DNA from: Nocardia sp. BMG111209
Lineage (GTDB): Bacteria; Actinomycetota; Actinomycetes; Mycobacteriales; Mycobacteriaceae
DNA: 64,000 nucleotides
NCBI RefSeq assembly: GCF_000381925.1
Contig: NZ_KB907310.1
Span: 372,001 to 436,000, forward strand
Reading direction: 5' to 3'
In this document: positions 43,946 through 54,108 of the stretch, piece by piece
Numbering within the stretch: the stretch's first letter is position 1
Layout: the number at the start of each line of letters is the position of its first letter
Made by a program: the position numbers and the translations under genes
Notes under the pieces: generated by a model
The model's input: the letters and a program-made list of their open reading frames with translations, nothing else
Database searches by the model: none
Told to the model about the DNA's origin: nothing

Positions 43946-45565
43946 GTGCCGACACACGAGGTGTTCAATCAGGTTCCGCCGATCGTCCCGTTCGACTACT
44001 CGGACAATCCGGCACTGCTGGCCGCTCTGCACCGCGAGGGCGCGGGCTGGGCCGAGGCCGAGGTCCGCGAACTGGGCGTGCTGGCCGGCAGCCCCGAGGT
44101 GCAGGACTGGGGCCGGCTCGCCAACGCGTATCCGCCGGTGCTGCACACGCACGATCGGTACGGCAACCGCATCGACGAGGTGGAGTTCCATCCGTACTGG
44201 CACCGGCTGATGGAGGTCGCGGTCGGGCACGGGCTGCACGGCACGCCGTGGCTCGACGAGCGGCCCGGCGCGCACACCGCGCGCGCCGCCAAGTTCTACA
44301 CCTGGGGTATCGCCGACGCCGGTCACATGTGCCCGATCTCCATGACCTATGCCGTGGTGCCCGCGCTGCGGCACAACCGTGAGCTGTCGGCCCGGTTCGA
44401 ACCGCTGCTGGGTTCGCGCAGTTACGATTTCGGCCTCCGCGAGCCGTCGTCGAAAACCGGTCTGATCGCCGGTATGTCGATGACGGAGAAGCAGGGCGGC
44501 TCCGATGTGCGCGCCAACACCACCACCGCCACACCACAATCCGACGGCACCCATCGGATCGTCGGCCACAAGTGGTTCACCTCCGCACCGATGTCGGACA
44601 TGTTCCTGACCCTGGCCCAGGCGCCGGGCGGGCTGTCCTGCTTCCTGCTGCCGCGAGTGCTGCCCGACGGCACCCGCAATGCCCTACGGCTGCAACGGCT
44701 CAAGGACAAACTGGGCAACAAGTCCAATGCCTCCTCGGAGATCGAATACGAGGACGCCACCGGCTGGCTGGTCGGTCCCGAGGGCGCGGGCGTGAAGACC
44801 ATCATCGAGATGGTGAACATGACCCGGCTGGACTGCGTGATCGGCTCGGCGACCGGGATGCGGGTCGCGGCGGTGCACGCGGCCCACCATGCCCGGCATC
44901 GGAAGGCGTTCGGCGCCAACCTGATCGACCAGCCCGCGATGCGCAACGTACTCGCCGATCTGGTGATCGAATCCGAGGCCGCGACCATGGCGATGATGCG
45001 CCTGGCCGGCGCCACCGATCGGGCCGCGCAGGATCCCGCGGAGGCGGCGCTGCGCCGGATCGCGCTGGCGATCACCAAGTACTGGGTCTGCAAGCGTGCC
45101 CCCGCGCACGCCGCGGAGGCGCTGGAATGCCTGGGCGGCAACGGTTATGTCGAGGAATCGGGTATGCCGCGGTTGTTCCGGGAGTCGCCGCTGATGTCGA
45201 TCTGGGAGGGCTCCGGCAACGTGGCCGCCCTGGATGCCCTGCGCGCCATGGCCCGTCAGCCCGAGAGCGTGGAGGCGTACTTCGACGAGGTGTCGCGCGC
45301 CCGCGGCGGCAACCCGCATCTGGACGACGCGATCGATCGGATCGGCAAGGAGCTGACCGATCTCGGCGATATCGAGTTCCGGGCCCGCCGGGTCGTGGAG
45401 TTGATGGCGCTGGTACTCCAGGGTGCGCAACTGGTCCGTCACGGTCATGCCGCGATCGCGGACGCCTTCTGCGCCAGCCGTCTCGGCGGCGACTGGGGTA
45501 TCGCGTTCGGCACGCTCCCGGCCGGTGTCGACACGACCGCGATCCTCGAACGGGCCCACCTCTGA
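43946..45565 (+). CDS. aidB: AidB-type acyl-CoA dehydrogenase
   Basis: The 539-residue protein is an acyl-CoA dehydrogenase of the AidB group: it has GMSMTEKQGGSDVRANTT, HKWFTSAPMSDMFL for flavin binding, and LECLGGNGYVEESGMPRLFRE with the AidB-type C-terminal extension. The length (about 540) matches AidB rather than the 380-residue normal enzymes. AidB is linked to the adaptive response to alkylating agents. The GTG start has AGGAGG seven bases upstream. A hairpin terminator follows. Confidence 0.9.
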   Translation: MPTHEVFNQVPPIVPFDYSDNPALLAALHREGAGWAEAEVRELGVLAGSPEVQDWGRLANAYPPVLHTHDRYGNRIDEVEFHPYWHRLMEVAVGHGLHGTPWLDERPGAHTARAAKFYTWGIADAGHMCPISMTYAVVPALRHNRELSARFEPLLGSRSYDFGLREPSSKTGLIAGMSMTEKQGGSDVRANTTTATPQSDGTHRIVGHKWFTSAPMSDMFLTLAQAPGGLSCFLLPRVLPDGTRNALRLQRLKDKLGNKSNASSEIEYEDATGWLVGPEGAGVKTIIEMVNMTRLDCVIGSATGMRVAAVHAAHHARHRKAFGANLIDQPAMRNVLADLVIESEAATMAMMRLAGATDRAAQDPAEAALRRIALAITKYWVCKRAPAHAAEALECLGGNGYVEESGMPRLFRESPLMSIWEGSGNVAALDALRAMARQPESVEAYFDEVSRARGGNPHLDDAIDRIGKELTDLGDIEFRARRVVELMALVLQGAQLVRHGHAAIADAFCASRLGGDWGIAFGTLPAGVDTTAILERAHL

Positions 45566-45581
45566 CGGCGGATCCGCCCGG

Positions 45582-45612
45582 CGGCCCGGACCTCGCCGAG
45601 TAGTCCGGGCCG
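45582..45612 (+). terminator. Hairpin terminator after aidB
   Basis: A perfect 10-bp stem (CGGCCCGGAC and its complement) with an 11-nt loop lies 17 bases after the stop codon. Confidence 0.6.
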
Positions 45613-45713
45613 GATGTGGCCGGGACCCGTGCCCGGCCGGTCCGCCGGAATCTCCCGCACCGGGGGCGGTCGTGGTGCGGCTCGGCGGGAGGCCGCGTGG
45701 GTTAGCGTGGCGC

Positions 45714-46007
45714 ATGGCCTACTTCGTCCTGAAGTTCGTTCCGCATCGGCCGGATTTCCCGGCCGATCTCAGTGCGGCCGAATCCTCGGTCATGAACGAG
45801 CATTTCGCGTATTGGCAGAAATGCCTGCAGGACCGGATCGCGGTCGTCTACGGGCCGGTCGGCGATCCCGGGGGCGTGTGGGGGCTGGCCGTGGTGGAGG
45901 TCGGCACCCTCGCGGACGCCCACGCGCTGCGCGACCGCGATCCGGTGGTGGTCGGCGATCTGGGTGTGACCGAGGTCTACCCGATGCTCAACGCCCTGGT
46001 GCGCTGA
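45714..46007 (+). CDS. YciI-like protein
   Basis: The 97-residue protein MAYFVLKFVPHRPDF... has the ferredoxin-like YciI (YCII-related) fold, with the His of MNEHFAYWQK and a C-terminal RDRDPVVVGDLGVTEVYP segment. YciI proteins are small dimeric enzymes of mostly unknown reaction. It stands alone; the start is the only ATG that gives the family length. Confidence 0.85.
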   Translation: MAYFVLKFVPHRPDFPADLSAAESSVMNEHFAYWQKCLQDRIAVVYGPVGDPGGVWGLAVVEVGTLADAHALRDRDPVVVGDLGVTEVYPMLNALVR

Positions 46008-46156
46008 CACACGTTGCGGGCGGCGGCCGTTCGCGCGCGTGCGATCCGGTGTGGCACGGCTCACCGGCACTGTGTCCGCTGCTCCGGGCCGCGCCGGCGG
46101 CCGGGTGAGTAGCGACACGTTCCGGTGACCCGGTGCGGGGGTCTAGCGTCTGAATA

Positions 46157-47542
46157 ATGGCAGGTACGACGTCGTACACGCAGTTCATGGCACTTCCGGC
46201 GGACCGATTGTGGCCGATCCTGGGGGATCTCACGCGATGGCCGGAATGGAATCCGGTGGTGGCCTCGGTCCGCCTGCACGGGCCGGCGGCGGTGGGGGCG
46301 AGCGGTGCCTATGTGCCCGCCGGACGCGTGTCGGGAACCGTGCACGCGCGGCTCGCGAAACCGTTCGTGCTCACCGGCTACGAACCCGGCCGCGAACTCA
46401 CCGTCGAACAGCCCGAACCGGCAGGGGCACTGCGGATCTCGTGGCGGCTGACCCCGCGCGACGGTGGTACCGAGGTGACCCAGGACATCGGATGCAGCGG
46501 CCCCTCGGCCCCGGTGTTCCGCCGGATCATCGGGGATCGGTTACGGGATGCGACCGCGCTGGGGTTCGCGCGGCTGGCCCGGCTGGCCGGTATCGAGGAG
46601 TTCGCGACGGAGTCCGACCCGGTGAACGTCGTGATCGCCGGTGGCAGTGGGGCGCTGGGACGCCGGATCGCCGCCGATCTCACCTGCCGCGGCCATCGCG
46701 TGACCGTCCTGACCCGGCGGGCCCATCCGGAACTGCCGTTCTTCCAGGTGTGCTGGGACGGCCGCAGTGTCGGCGACTGGGCCGAGGTGCTGCGCGGGCC
46801 GGGCCGTACGGCGGTGGTCAATCTGGCCGGGAAACTGGTGGATTGTCCGCCCACCGGCCGCAATATCGCCGAATTGCGCAGCAGCCGAGTCGATTCCACC
46901 GCGGCGCTGGTCGCGGCCGCGCGGCGCCTGGAGCGGCCGATCGATCACTGGGTGCAGGCGAGTACCACCGCGATCTGGTCGGATATGGGCGAGGCGCGAT
47001 GTACGGAATCGACGCCGTTGCCGATCGGCCTGCCGCAGATGACCGGGGTCGCCGAGCCGTGGGAGCGGGCCTTCGACGGCGCGAACGCCACGCACCGGAC
47101 GATCCTGCGCACCTCGATCGTGCTCGATCCGCAATCGCCCGCGTTGCGCCGGCTGACCGGATTGACCCGGGCCGGGCTCGGCGGCCGGGTGGGACCGGGT
47201 GACCAGTGGTTCAGCTGGATCCACGTCACGGACTGGCTGGCGCTGGTGCGCGCCGCGCTGGGCCTCGATCCGCAGGTCCGGCTGCCCGGCGGAGTTCTGG
47301 TGGCCGCCACGGACTTTCCCGTCCGCAACCGGGAATTGATGGCCGCGCTCCGGCGGCATCTGCGCCGGCCGCCCGCGCCGCCGACTCCGGCGCCGCTGCT
47401 GCGCCTCGGCGCGATCCTCCTGCGCACGGATCCCATGCTCGGTCTGACCGGACGCCACGCCACCTCGGAGGTGTTGCCGCACACCGGCTTCCGGTTCCGC
47501 TATCCGACGCTGGACGAGGCGCTCACCGATCTGCTCGGTTAG
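46157..47542 (+). CDS. START-like (SRPBCC) domain fused to a TIGR01777-type epimerase
   Basis: The 461-residue protein has an N-terminal SRPBCC ligand-binding domain (about 1-148, with TRWPEWNPVVASVRLHGP) and a C-terminal NAD(P)-binding epimerase-like domain (about 154-461) that starts VNVVIAGGSGALGRRIAADL and contains VNLAGKLVDCPP, WVQASTTAIWSD and TILRTSIVLDP, as in the YfcH/TIGR01777 family. The Tyr of the usual YxxxK motif is not evident. The fusion suggests that the first domain holds a hydrophobic ligand for the second. Function unknown. Confidence 0.85.
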   Translation: MAGTTSYTQFMALPADRLWPILGDLTRWPEWNPVVASVRLHGPAAVGASGAYVPAGRVSGTVHARLAKPFVLTGYEPGRELTVEQPEPAGALRISWRLTPRDGGTEVTQDIGCSGPSAPVFRRIIGDRLRDATALGFARLARLAGIEEFATESDPVNVVIAGGSGALGRRIAADLTCRGHRVTVLTRRAHPELPFFQVCWDGRSVGDWAEVLRGPGRTAVVNLAGKLVDCPPTGRNIAELRSSRVDSTAALVAAARRLERPIDHWVQASTTAIWSDMGEARCTESTPLPIGLPQMTGVAEPWERAFDGANATHRTILRTSIVLDPQSPALRRLTGLTRAGLGGRVGPGDQWFSWIHVTDWLALVRAALGLDPQVRLPGGVLVAATDFPVRNRELMAALRRHLRRPPAPPTPAPLLRLGAILLRTDPMLGLTGRHATSEVLPHTGFRFRYPTLDEALTDLLG

Positions 47543-47551
47543 ACCGGCGCC

Positions 47552-47575
47552 GCCCCGGCGGGTGCCCGCCGGGGC
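47552..47575. terminator. Bidirectional hairpin between convergent genes
   Basis: GCCCCGGCGGG-TG-CCCGCCGGGGC is a perfect inverted repeat (11-bp arms) between the stop codons of the epimerase fusion and pgi. Confidence 0.7.
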
Positions 47576-47588
47576 CGCGCGACGGATG

Positions 47589-49226
47589 TCAGCGGTTGTC
47601 GCGGTACCAGTGGATCAGCGCGTCGGTCGACGAATCACCCTGCGAGGCGGGCTCTTCCGCGGAGGTGAGCAGCGGCTCGAGGGCCAGGGCCTGCTGCTTG
47701 CCCAGCTCCACACCCCACTGGTCGAAGCTGTCGATACCCCAGATCGCGCCTTCCACGAACACCTGATGCTCGTACAGGGCGATCAGCTGGCCGACCACCG
47801 ACGGGGTCAGCTTCGGCGCGAGGATCGTCGTGGTGGGCCGGTTGCCCGGCATCACCTTGTGCGGCACCAGTTCCGGGGCGGTGCCCTCGGCCGCGATCTC
47901 CTCGGCGGTCTTGCCGAAGGCCAGCACCTTGGTCTGCGCGAACAGGTTGCTCATCAGGATGTCGTGCATGCTGCCGGTGCCGTCGCGGGTGGGCAGATCG
48001 TCGGTGGGCCGGGCGAATCCGAGGAAATCGGCCGGGATGAGCCGGGTGCCCTGGTGCAGCAGCTGGTAGAAGGCGTGCTGCCCGTTGGTGCCGGGCTCGC
48101 CCCAGAAGATCTCACCGGTGCCGGTGGTGACCGGACTGCCGTCCGCGCGAACGGATTTGCCGTTGGACTCCATCGTCAGCTGCTGCAGATAGGCCGGGAA
48201 ACGGGCCAGATCGTTCGAATACGGCAGCACCGCGCGGGACTGCGCGCCGAAGAAGTTCGAGTACCAGACGCCGAGCAGGGCGAGCAGCACGGGGGCGTTC
48301 CCGTTCAGCGGCGCGGTGACGAAATGCCGGTCCACGGCGTGCATTCCGGCCAGGAACTCGGCGAACCGCTCCTTGCCGATCACCGCCATCACCGACAGCC
48401 CGATCGCCGAATCGACGGAGTAGCGGCCGCCGACCCAGTCCCAGAAGCCGAACATGTTGGCGGTGTCGATACCGAAGGCGGCCACCCGCTCGGCGTTGGT
48501 GGACACCGCGACGAAATGCTTCGCCACCGCGTCCTCGCCCAGTGCGGCGACGATCCAGCGCCGGGCCGCGGTGGCGTTGGTCAGCGTCTCCAGCGTCGAG
48601 AACGTCTTGGAGGAGATCACGAACAGGGTGGCGGCCGGGTCGAGGCCGACCAGCTTCGCGGTCAGATCGGCCGGGTCGATATTCGACACGAACCGGGCGT
48701 CGATACCGGCGTCGGCGTAGTGCCGCAGGGCCTGGTGCACCATCACCGGGCCCAGATCCGACCCGCCGATGCCGATGTTCACCACCGTGGTGATCCGGTC
48801 ACCGGTCGCGCCGCGCCACTCGCCGGAGCGCACCGAATCGGTGAATTCGCCCATCCGGCGCAGGGCTTCGTGCACCTCGGTCCCGGCGTCGGCGCCGTCG
48901 ATGATCATCGACTCGCCGGCCGGCAGCCGCAGCGCGACATGCCCGACGGCCCGATCCTCGGAGGTGTTGATGTGCGCGCCGGCGAACATCTCGTCGCGGC
49001 GCCGGGCCACCCCGGCGGCCTCGGCCAATTCGACCAGTAGGTCCAGGGTTTCGCGCGTGATGCGATGCTTGCTGTAGTCGATGCGCAGATCCGCGACCGT
49101 GACGGTCAGCTCGTGCCCGCGCTCCGGATCGGCGGCGAAGAATTCCCGCAGGTGCCGCTCGGCGAGGGCGGCGTGGTGATCGCGAAGTTTCTGCCAGGCC
49201 GCCGTGGCGGTGATGTCGCTGCTCAC
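47589..49226 (-). CDS. pgi: Glucose-6-phosphate isomerase
   Basis: Interconverts glucose 6-phosphate and fructose 6-phosphate (EC 5.3.1.9). The 545-residue protein is of normal length and has [38 protein letters not shown], the [18 protein letters not shown] signature and GKTAEEI...GNRPTTT. The GTG at 49226 is chosen for the family start [11 protein letters not shown]. It matches Rv0946c in the conserved neighbourhood. Confidence 0.97.
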   Translation of the reverse strand: MSSDITATAAWQKLRDHHAALAERHLREFFAADPERGHELTVTVADLRIDYSKHRITRETLDLLVELAEAAGVARRRDEMFAGAHINTSEDRAVGHVALRLPAGESMIIDGADAGTEVHEALRRMGEFTDSVRSGEWRGATGDRITTVVNIGIGGSDLGPVMVHQALRHYADAGIDARFVSNIDPADLTAKLVGLDPAATLFVISSKTFSTLETLTNATAARRWIVAALGEDAVAKHFVAVSTNAERVAAFGIDTANMFGFWDWVGGRYSVDSAIGLSVMAVIGKERFAEFLAGMHAVDRHFVTAPLNGNAPVLLALLGVWYSNFFGAQSRAVLPYSNDLARFPAYLQQLTMESNGKSVRADGSPVTTGTGEIFWGEPGTNGQHAFYQLLHQGTRLIPADFLGFARPTDDLPTRDGTGSMHDILMSNLFAQTKVLAFGKTAEEIAAEGTAPELVPHKVMPGNRPTTTILAPKLTPSVVGQLIALYEHQVFVEGAIWGIDSFDQWGVELGKQQALALEPLLTSAEEPASQGDSSTDALIHWYRDNR

Positions 49227-49422
49227 AAGTCCAGACCCTACCGGCGGCGGGGCCGCCGCGCAGGGACCGGCCCGGTCCGACCGGCCGGTAATCGCCGCGC
49301 CCGGGGCGGCGGCCTGCGCGGATACCGGGACAACATGCCGCCCTGCGGTTTCGACATGGGACATTGCACGCAATGGGTACTACTCGGGCACCGGACGGGG
49401 GTCCGCGGCTTAGGCTGAAATC

Positions 49423-50874
49423 ATGGTGTCCGAACGTGAACTCCTCGATTCCGTACCCACACAACTCTGGATCGGCGGCCCGGTGGACGCCACCGGTGGC
49501 GCCACCTTCGCCGTCGAGAACCCCGCCACCGGCGAACCGATCACCCACGTGGCGGACGCCACGCCGGAGGACGCGGTGCGCGCGCTGGACGCCGCCGCCG
49601 CGGTCCAGGCCGAATGGGCCGCCACCCCGGCCCGCGAGCGCGCCGAGATCCTGCGGGCCGTGTACGAGGCGATCGTCGCCCGTACCGAGGACTTCGCCCT
49701 GCTGATGACCCTGGAGATGGGCAAGGCGCTGCCGGAGAGCCGCAACGAGGTGCGTTACGGCGCCGAATTCTTCCGCTGGTTCAGCGAGGAGGCTGTGCGC
49801 GTGCACGGCCGGTATCAGGCCGCGCCGTCCGGCACCGGCCGCATCGTCGTGCACAAGCAGCCGGTCGGGCCGTGCCTGGCGATCACCCCGTGGAACTTCC
49901 CGCTGGCGATGGGCACGCGCAAGATCGGGCCCGCGCTGGCGGCCGGTTGCACCATGATCGTGAAACCCGCCTCGGCGACCCCGCTGACCATGCTGCTGCT
50001 GGCGCGGCTGTGCAGCGAGGCCGGGCTGCCCGCCGGCGTGCTGTCGGTGATCACCTCGAAGCGGTCCGGCGCGGTCACCGATGCGCTGGTGCAGGATTCG
50101 CGACTGCGCAAGCTCACCTTCACCGGCTCGACCCCGGTCGGGAAGATGCTGGTCGAGAAGTCCGCGCACGGCCTGCTGCGCACCTCGATGGAACTCGGCG
50201 GCAACGCCCCGTTCGTGGTGTTCGACGACGCCGACGTGGACGCGGCGGTATCCGGCGCCATGCTGGCGAAGCTGCGCAACGGCGGCGAGGCGTGCACGGC
50301 CGCGAACCGGTTCCATGTGCACAATGCGGTCCGCGCCGAATTCACCGAGAAGCTGGTGACGGCGATGCAGGCGGTCAAGCTGGGTCCGGGCACCGATCCG
50401 GAGACCACGCTGGGCCCGCTGATCAACCAGGAGCAGCTGGACACCGTCAGCGATCTGGTCGACGACGCCACCGCACAGGGTGCGACGGTCGCGCTCGGCG
50501 GTAAGGCGCCGGGTGGTACCGGTTACTACTATCCGGCCACGATCCTCACCGATGTGCCCGCCGGGGCCCGCATCCTGCGCGAGGAGGTGTTCGGACCGGT
50601 CGCCCCGATCGTCGGCTTCGACACCGAGGAAGAGGGCCTGGCCGCCGCCAACGACACCGAATTCGGTCTGGTGGCCTATGTGTACACCCGCGACCTGGAT
50701 CGGGCCCTGCGTGTCGCCGAGGGGCTGGAGAGCGGCATGGTGGGCGTCAACCGCGGCGTCATCTCGGATCCGGCCGCGCCCTTCGGCGGCGTGAAGGAGT
50801 CGGGCTTCGGCCGCGAGGGCGGGTACGAGGGCATCGAGGAGTACCTGTCCACCAAGTACATCGCCCTGCAGTGA
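49423..50874 (+). CDS. gabD1: NAD(P)-dependent succinate-semialdehyde dehydrogenase
   Basis: The 483-residue aldehyde dehydrogenase oxidises succinic semialdehyde to succinate. It shows ITPWNFPLAMGTRKIGPAL, FTGSTPVGKML, the catalytic Glu in MELGGNAPFVVF and the catalytic Cys in NGGEACTAANRF. The short 480-residue form without an N-terminal extension fits GabD1 of actinomycetes. It sits between pgi and the chorismate mutase gene, outside the usual mycobacterial order. A 55-bp palindrome follows. Confidence 0.9.
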   Translation: MVSERELLDSVPTQLWIGGPVDATGGATFAVENPATGEPITHVADATPEDAVRALDAAAAVQAEWAATPARERAEILRAVYEAIVARTEDFALLMTLEMGKALPESRNEVRYGAEFFRWFSEEAVRVHGRYQAAPSGTGRIVVHKQPVGPCLAITPWNFPLAMGTRKIGPALAAGCTMIVKPASATPLTMLLLARLCSEAGLPAGVLSVITSKRSGAVTDALVQDSRLRKLTFTGSTPVGKMLVEKSAHGLLRTSMELGGNAPFVVFDDADVDAAVSGAMLAKLRNGGEACTAANRFHVHNAVRAEFTEKLVTAMQAVKLGPGTDPETTLGPLINQEQLDTVSDLVDDATAQGATVALGGKAPGGTGYYYPATILTDVPAGARILREEVFGPVAPIVGFDTEEEGLAAANDTEFGLVAYVYTRDLDRALRVAEGLESGMVGVNRGVISDPAAPFGGVKESGFGREGGYEGIEEYLSTKYIALQ

Positions 50875-50901
50875 GCCGCGCCCGGCCGTGACACCACGCG
50901 G

Positions 50902-50956
50902 CCCGGACATGCGAACCGCCCCGGACATCATGTCCGGGGCGGTTCGCATGTCCGGG
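50902..50956. terminator. 55-bp perfect palindrome, bidirectional terminator
   Basis: Two perfect 27-nt arms (50902-50928 and 50930-50956) are separated by one C. It lies 27 bases after the gabD1 stop and 27 bases from the end of the convergent chorismate mutase gene. Each arm also contains CCGGACAT twice. Confidence 0.85.
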
Positions 50957-50983
50957 GGAATTCCGGTCGGTCGTTGCGGTCGG

Positions 50984-51292
50984 CTAGTGGCCGAGGCGCC
51001 CGCGGCCCAGTCGCAGCAGCAGCATGGCCAGCGTGTGGCCCTCCTGGCCCAACTCGCTGAAACGCTCCAGCACCTTCATCTCGCGGGAGTGCACGAGACG
51101 CGGGCCGCCGTTGGCCATCCGGGTGCGGCCGATCATTCGCGAGACCTCGGTACGCCGTTTGACGGCGGCGAGGATCTCGGCATCGAGCCGGTCGATCTCC
51201 TTGCGGAGTTTGTCGATGTCCGCCTCGCTGGTGGGCAGCGATGAGTCGGACCCGGTCGCCGGTTGCTCCAGCGGTTCGGTAGAGGTGCTCAT
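50984..51292 (-). CDS. aroQ: Chorismate mutase, AroQ type
   Basis: The 102-residue all-helical protein has the AroQ pattern: IDKLRKEIDRLDAEILAAVK, then RRTEVSRMIGRTRMANGG, and RLVHSREMKVLERFSEL. It converts chorismate to prephenate for Phe and Tyr. The size and short C terminus match the cytosolic mycobacterial enzyme Rv0948c, which works with DAHP synthase. GAGGAG lies upstream of the ATG. Confidence 0.9.
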   Translation of the reverse strand: MSTSTEPLEQPATGSDSSLPTSEADIDKLRKEIDRLDAEILAAVKRRTEVSRMIGRTRMANGGPRLVHSREMKVLERFSELGQEGHTLAMLLLRLGRGRLGH

Positions 51293-51535
51293 ACTTTCTC
51301 TCCTCGTGTCAGAACTTCGATCGGCAGGCGGACGTCACCTGTTACGACCGGTTCCTACACCGTGAAACTGACCCGATAGGTCTCGTATTATCCCCCGTCA
51401 GTGTGCGCTCATCTGCACGAACAACGGCCCGAATACGTCGAGGGCCGATCGGACAGCAGGATCTGGATGAGCGCCGGACATGCGGCCAGTCTGCCACGCG
51501 TACGTAGCAATGCAAAACAGTTCCCGAGCGATCAC

Positions 51536-54013
51536 TCACAACTTGACCAGAGTGCGACTGTACTGCGGGATCAGCCGGATGGTGCCCGCGCTGCCGAAGT
51601 CGATGGTGACCGTCGCCACCGGGCCGAGCCCCTCGACCGAGACCACCCGGCCCAGGCCGTACTTGTCGTCGCTGACCCGGTCGCCGACGGCCAGGACCAG
51701 GTCCACGTTGTTGCGTTTCGCCGCGGCCGAGGGGGCCGGGCGGCGCTCGCCGCCGCCGCGTACTCCGGGCCGCGCACCGGCGGACCAGCCGTCGCCGCGG
51801 GTCCAGTCGCGTTCCTGGCCGTCCTCCTCGCCGCGGCGCCGGAAACCGCGGCCACCGGCGGACGCCGCCGGCTCGAGCCGCTGCCAGTCGATCAGGTGCT
51901 GCGGAATCTCCTGGAGGAAGCGCGATTCCGGATTGGACACCGGCTGCCCCCAGCCGGAGCGGATCACCGCCCGGGTCAGATACAGGCGCCGGCGGGCCCG
52001 GGTGAGACCCACATACGCCAGACGGCGTTCTTCGGCCAGCTCGGTCGGATCGCCGAGTGCCCGCATGTGCGGGAACTGACCGTCCTCCCAGCCGGTCACG
52101 AAGACGACCGGGAATTCCAGCCCCTTGGCGGTGTGCAGGGTCATCAGCGTGACGACGCCGGAGCCCTCGTCGGGGAGTTGGTCGGAGTCGGCGACCAGGG
52201 AGACCCGCTCCAGGAAGGCGGCCGGCGAGCCCGGATCGGGCTCACCCTCGGCGGCCTCCGGGACCAGACCCTCGGCCCGCGCGGCCTCGACGTCGTTGCG
52301 GGCCTCGGAACTGAATTCGCGGGCCACGCTGACCAATTCGTTCAGGTTGTCGAGGCGGGCGCCGTCCTGCGGATCGTCGGAGGCCTCCAGTTCGGCGCGA
52401 TATCCGGTGCGGTCGAGTACCGCCTCCACCACGTTGCCCACATCGGGGAAGTCGAGATCGTCGTCGTCCCGGTCGCCGGCGGCCCGGATCTCGTCCAGCA
52501 GGTCCAGGAAGCCCGCGATGGCCCGCTGCGCGCGGGTGTTGAGCAGTGCGACCTTGCCGTCGGCGGCCTCGCGCAGCGCTTGCGCGAAACCGATGGCGCG
52601 CTGCTCGGAGTGCACGGCCACGCAGGCCTCGGCCCGGTCACCGATGCCGCGCCGGGGCGTGTTGAGGATGCGCCGCAGGCTCACCGCGTCGTCCGGATTC
52701 TCCAGCACCCGCAGGTACGCGACGATATCGCGCACCTCCTTGCGCTCGTAGAAGCGGACGCCGCCGACCACCTTGTACGGCAGGCCCATCCGGATGAAGA
52801 TCTCCTCCAGGGCCCGGGAGTTGTTGTTGGTGCGGTAGAACACCGCCACGTCGGCGTAGTTGTAGTCGCCGCCGTCGACCAGCCGGTCGATCTCGCGGGC
52901 CACGAACGCGGCCTCGTCGTGCTCGTTGTCGGCCACGTATCCGGTGATCAGGTCGCCGTCGCCGGAATCGGTCCACAGCCGCTTGTCGCGGCGGCCCTCG
53001 TTGCGCGAGATGAGCGCGTTGGCCGCGGACAGGATGTGCTGGGTGGAGCGGTAATTCTGTTCCAGCAGAATGGTTTCCGCATCCGGGAAGTCGCGCTCGA
53101 ACTCCTCGATGTTGCGGATGGTGGCGCCGCGGAAGGCATAGATGGACTGGTCGGCGTCGCCGACCACGCAGAGCTCGCTGGGTTCCACCTCGGTGCCGGG
53201 GGTGTGATGACCGACGAGCTCGCGCACCAGCACGTACTGCGCGTGGTTGGTGTCCTGGTACTCGTCGACCAGGACGTGCCGGAAGCGGCGGCGGTAGTAC
53301 TCGGCGACCGGCGGGTGGTTCTGCAGCAGCGCGACCGTCTCGCCGATGAGGTCGTCGAAGTCCATGGCGTTGGCCCCGCGCAGCCGGCGCTGGTACTCGG
53401 TGTAGACCCGGGCGACGATGCGCGGCAGCTCGCTCTCGTCGGACTCGGCGTCGGCGGCGGCCTGCGGCGGGTCGATGAGTTCGTTCTTGAGGTTGGAGAT
53501 GGCGGTGGACAGCAGGCGGGGCGTGTACTTCTTGGCGTCCAGATCGAGGTCGCGCCCGATCATCGCGAGCAGGCGGCGGGAGTCGTCGGCGTCGTAGATG
53601 GAGAAGTTGGAGTTCAGGCCCGGCAGCAGCGCGGACTGGGTGCGGAGGATGCGCACGCAGCTGGAGTGGAAGGTGGACACCCACATGCTCGCGGCGCGCG
53701 GCCCGATCAGACCGGCGACCCGCTCGCGCATCTCCGCGGCGGCCTTGTTGGTGAAGGTGATGGCCAGGATCTGGCCGGGGGTGACCCCGCGCGCGGCGAG
53801 CAGATAGGCGATGCGCCGGGTCAGCACGGCCGTCTTGCCGGAGCCCGCACCCGCCACGATGAGCAGTGGTGAGCCGGTGTGCACGACCGCGGATCGCTGC
53901 TGCGGGTTGAGCCCCTCCAGTAGCCGGTCGGCTCGCTCCTGGGCCTCTCGGGCACGGTCCTCGCGCCGGGCATCGCGTGTCTGCTGATCCGTATCAACCA
54001 CCGTCGTTTCCAT
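51536..54013 (-). CDS. pcrA: UvrD/PcrA-type ATP-dependent DNA helicase
   Basis: The 825-residue superfamily 1 helicase has all motifs: VAGAGSGKTAVLTRRIAYLL (I), LAITFTNKAAAEMRERV (Ia), VLVDEYQDTNHAQY (II), VVGDADQSIYAFRGA (III), EQNYRSTQHILSAAN (IV), LMTLHTAKGLEFPVVF (V) and AYVGLTRARRRLYL (VI). The C terminus has a PcrA-type RNA-polymerase-interacting Tudor-like domain (DRVSDDKYGLGRVVSVEGLG). It acts in nucleotide excision repair and replication. It matches uvrD1 (Rv0949). Confidence 0.97.
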   Translation of the reverse strand: METTVVDTDQQTRDARREDRAREAQERADRLLEGLNPQQRSAVVHTGSPLLIVAGAGSGKTAVLTRRIAYLLAARGVTPGQILAITFTNKAAAEMRERVAGLIGPRAASMWVSTFHSSCVRILRTQSALLPGLNSNFSIYDADDSRRLLAMIGRDLDLDAKKYTPRLLSTAISNLKNELIDPPQAAADAESDESELPRIVARVYTEYQRRLRGANAMDFDDLIGETVALLQNHPPVAEYYRRRFRHVLVDEYQDTNHAQYVLVRELVGHHTPGTEVEPSELCVVGDADQSIYAFRGATIRNIEEFERDFPDAETILLEQNYRSTQHILSAANALISRNEGRRDKRLWTDSGDGDLITGYVADNEHDEAAFVAREIDRLVDGGDYNYADVAVFYRTNNNSRALEEIFIRMGLPYKVVGGVRFYERKEVRDIVAYLRVLENPDDAVSLRRILNTPRRGIGDRAEACVAVHSEQRAIGFAQALREAADGKVALLNTRAQRAIAGFLDLLDEIRAAGDRDDDDLDFPDVGNVVEAVLDRTGYRAELEASDDPQDGARLDNLNELVSVAREFSSEARNDVEAARAEGLVPEAAEGEPDPGSPAAFLERVSLVADSDQLPDEGSGVVTLMTLHTAKGLEFPVVFVTGWEDGQFPHMRALGDPTELAEERRLAYVGLTRARRRLYLTRAVIRSGWGQPVSNPESRFLQEIPQHLIDWQRLEPAASAGGRGFRRRGEEDGQERDWTRGDGWSAGARPGVRGGGERRPAPSAAAKRNNVDLVLAVGDRVSDDKYGLGRVVSVEGLGPVATVTIDFGSAGTIRLIPQYSRTLVKL

Positions 54014-54108
54014 CGCCCATCCACGCTACCGGCGAGCACCGACAGACACGAACGAACGGGGTGCGGTGGGCCGCCGGGGACAGGATCGGATGTCCGGCGG
54101 CCGGGCGC

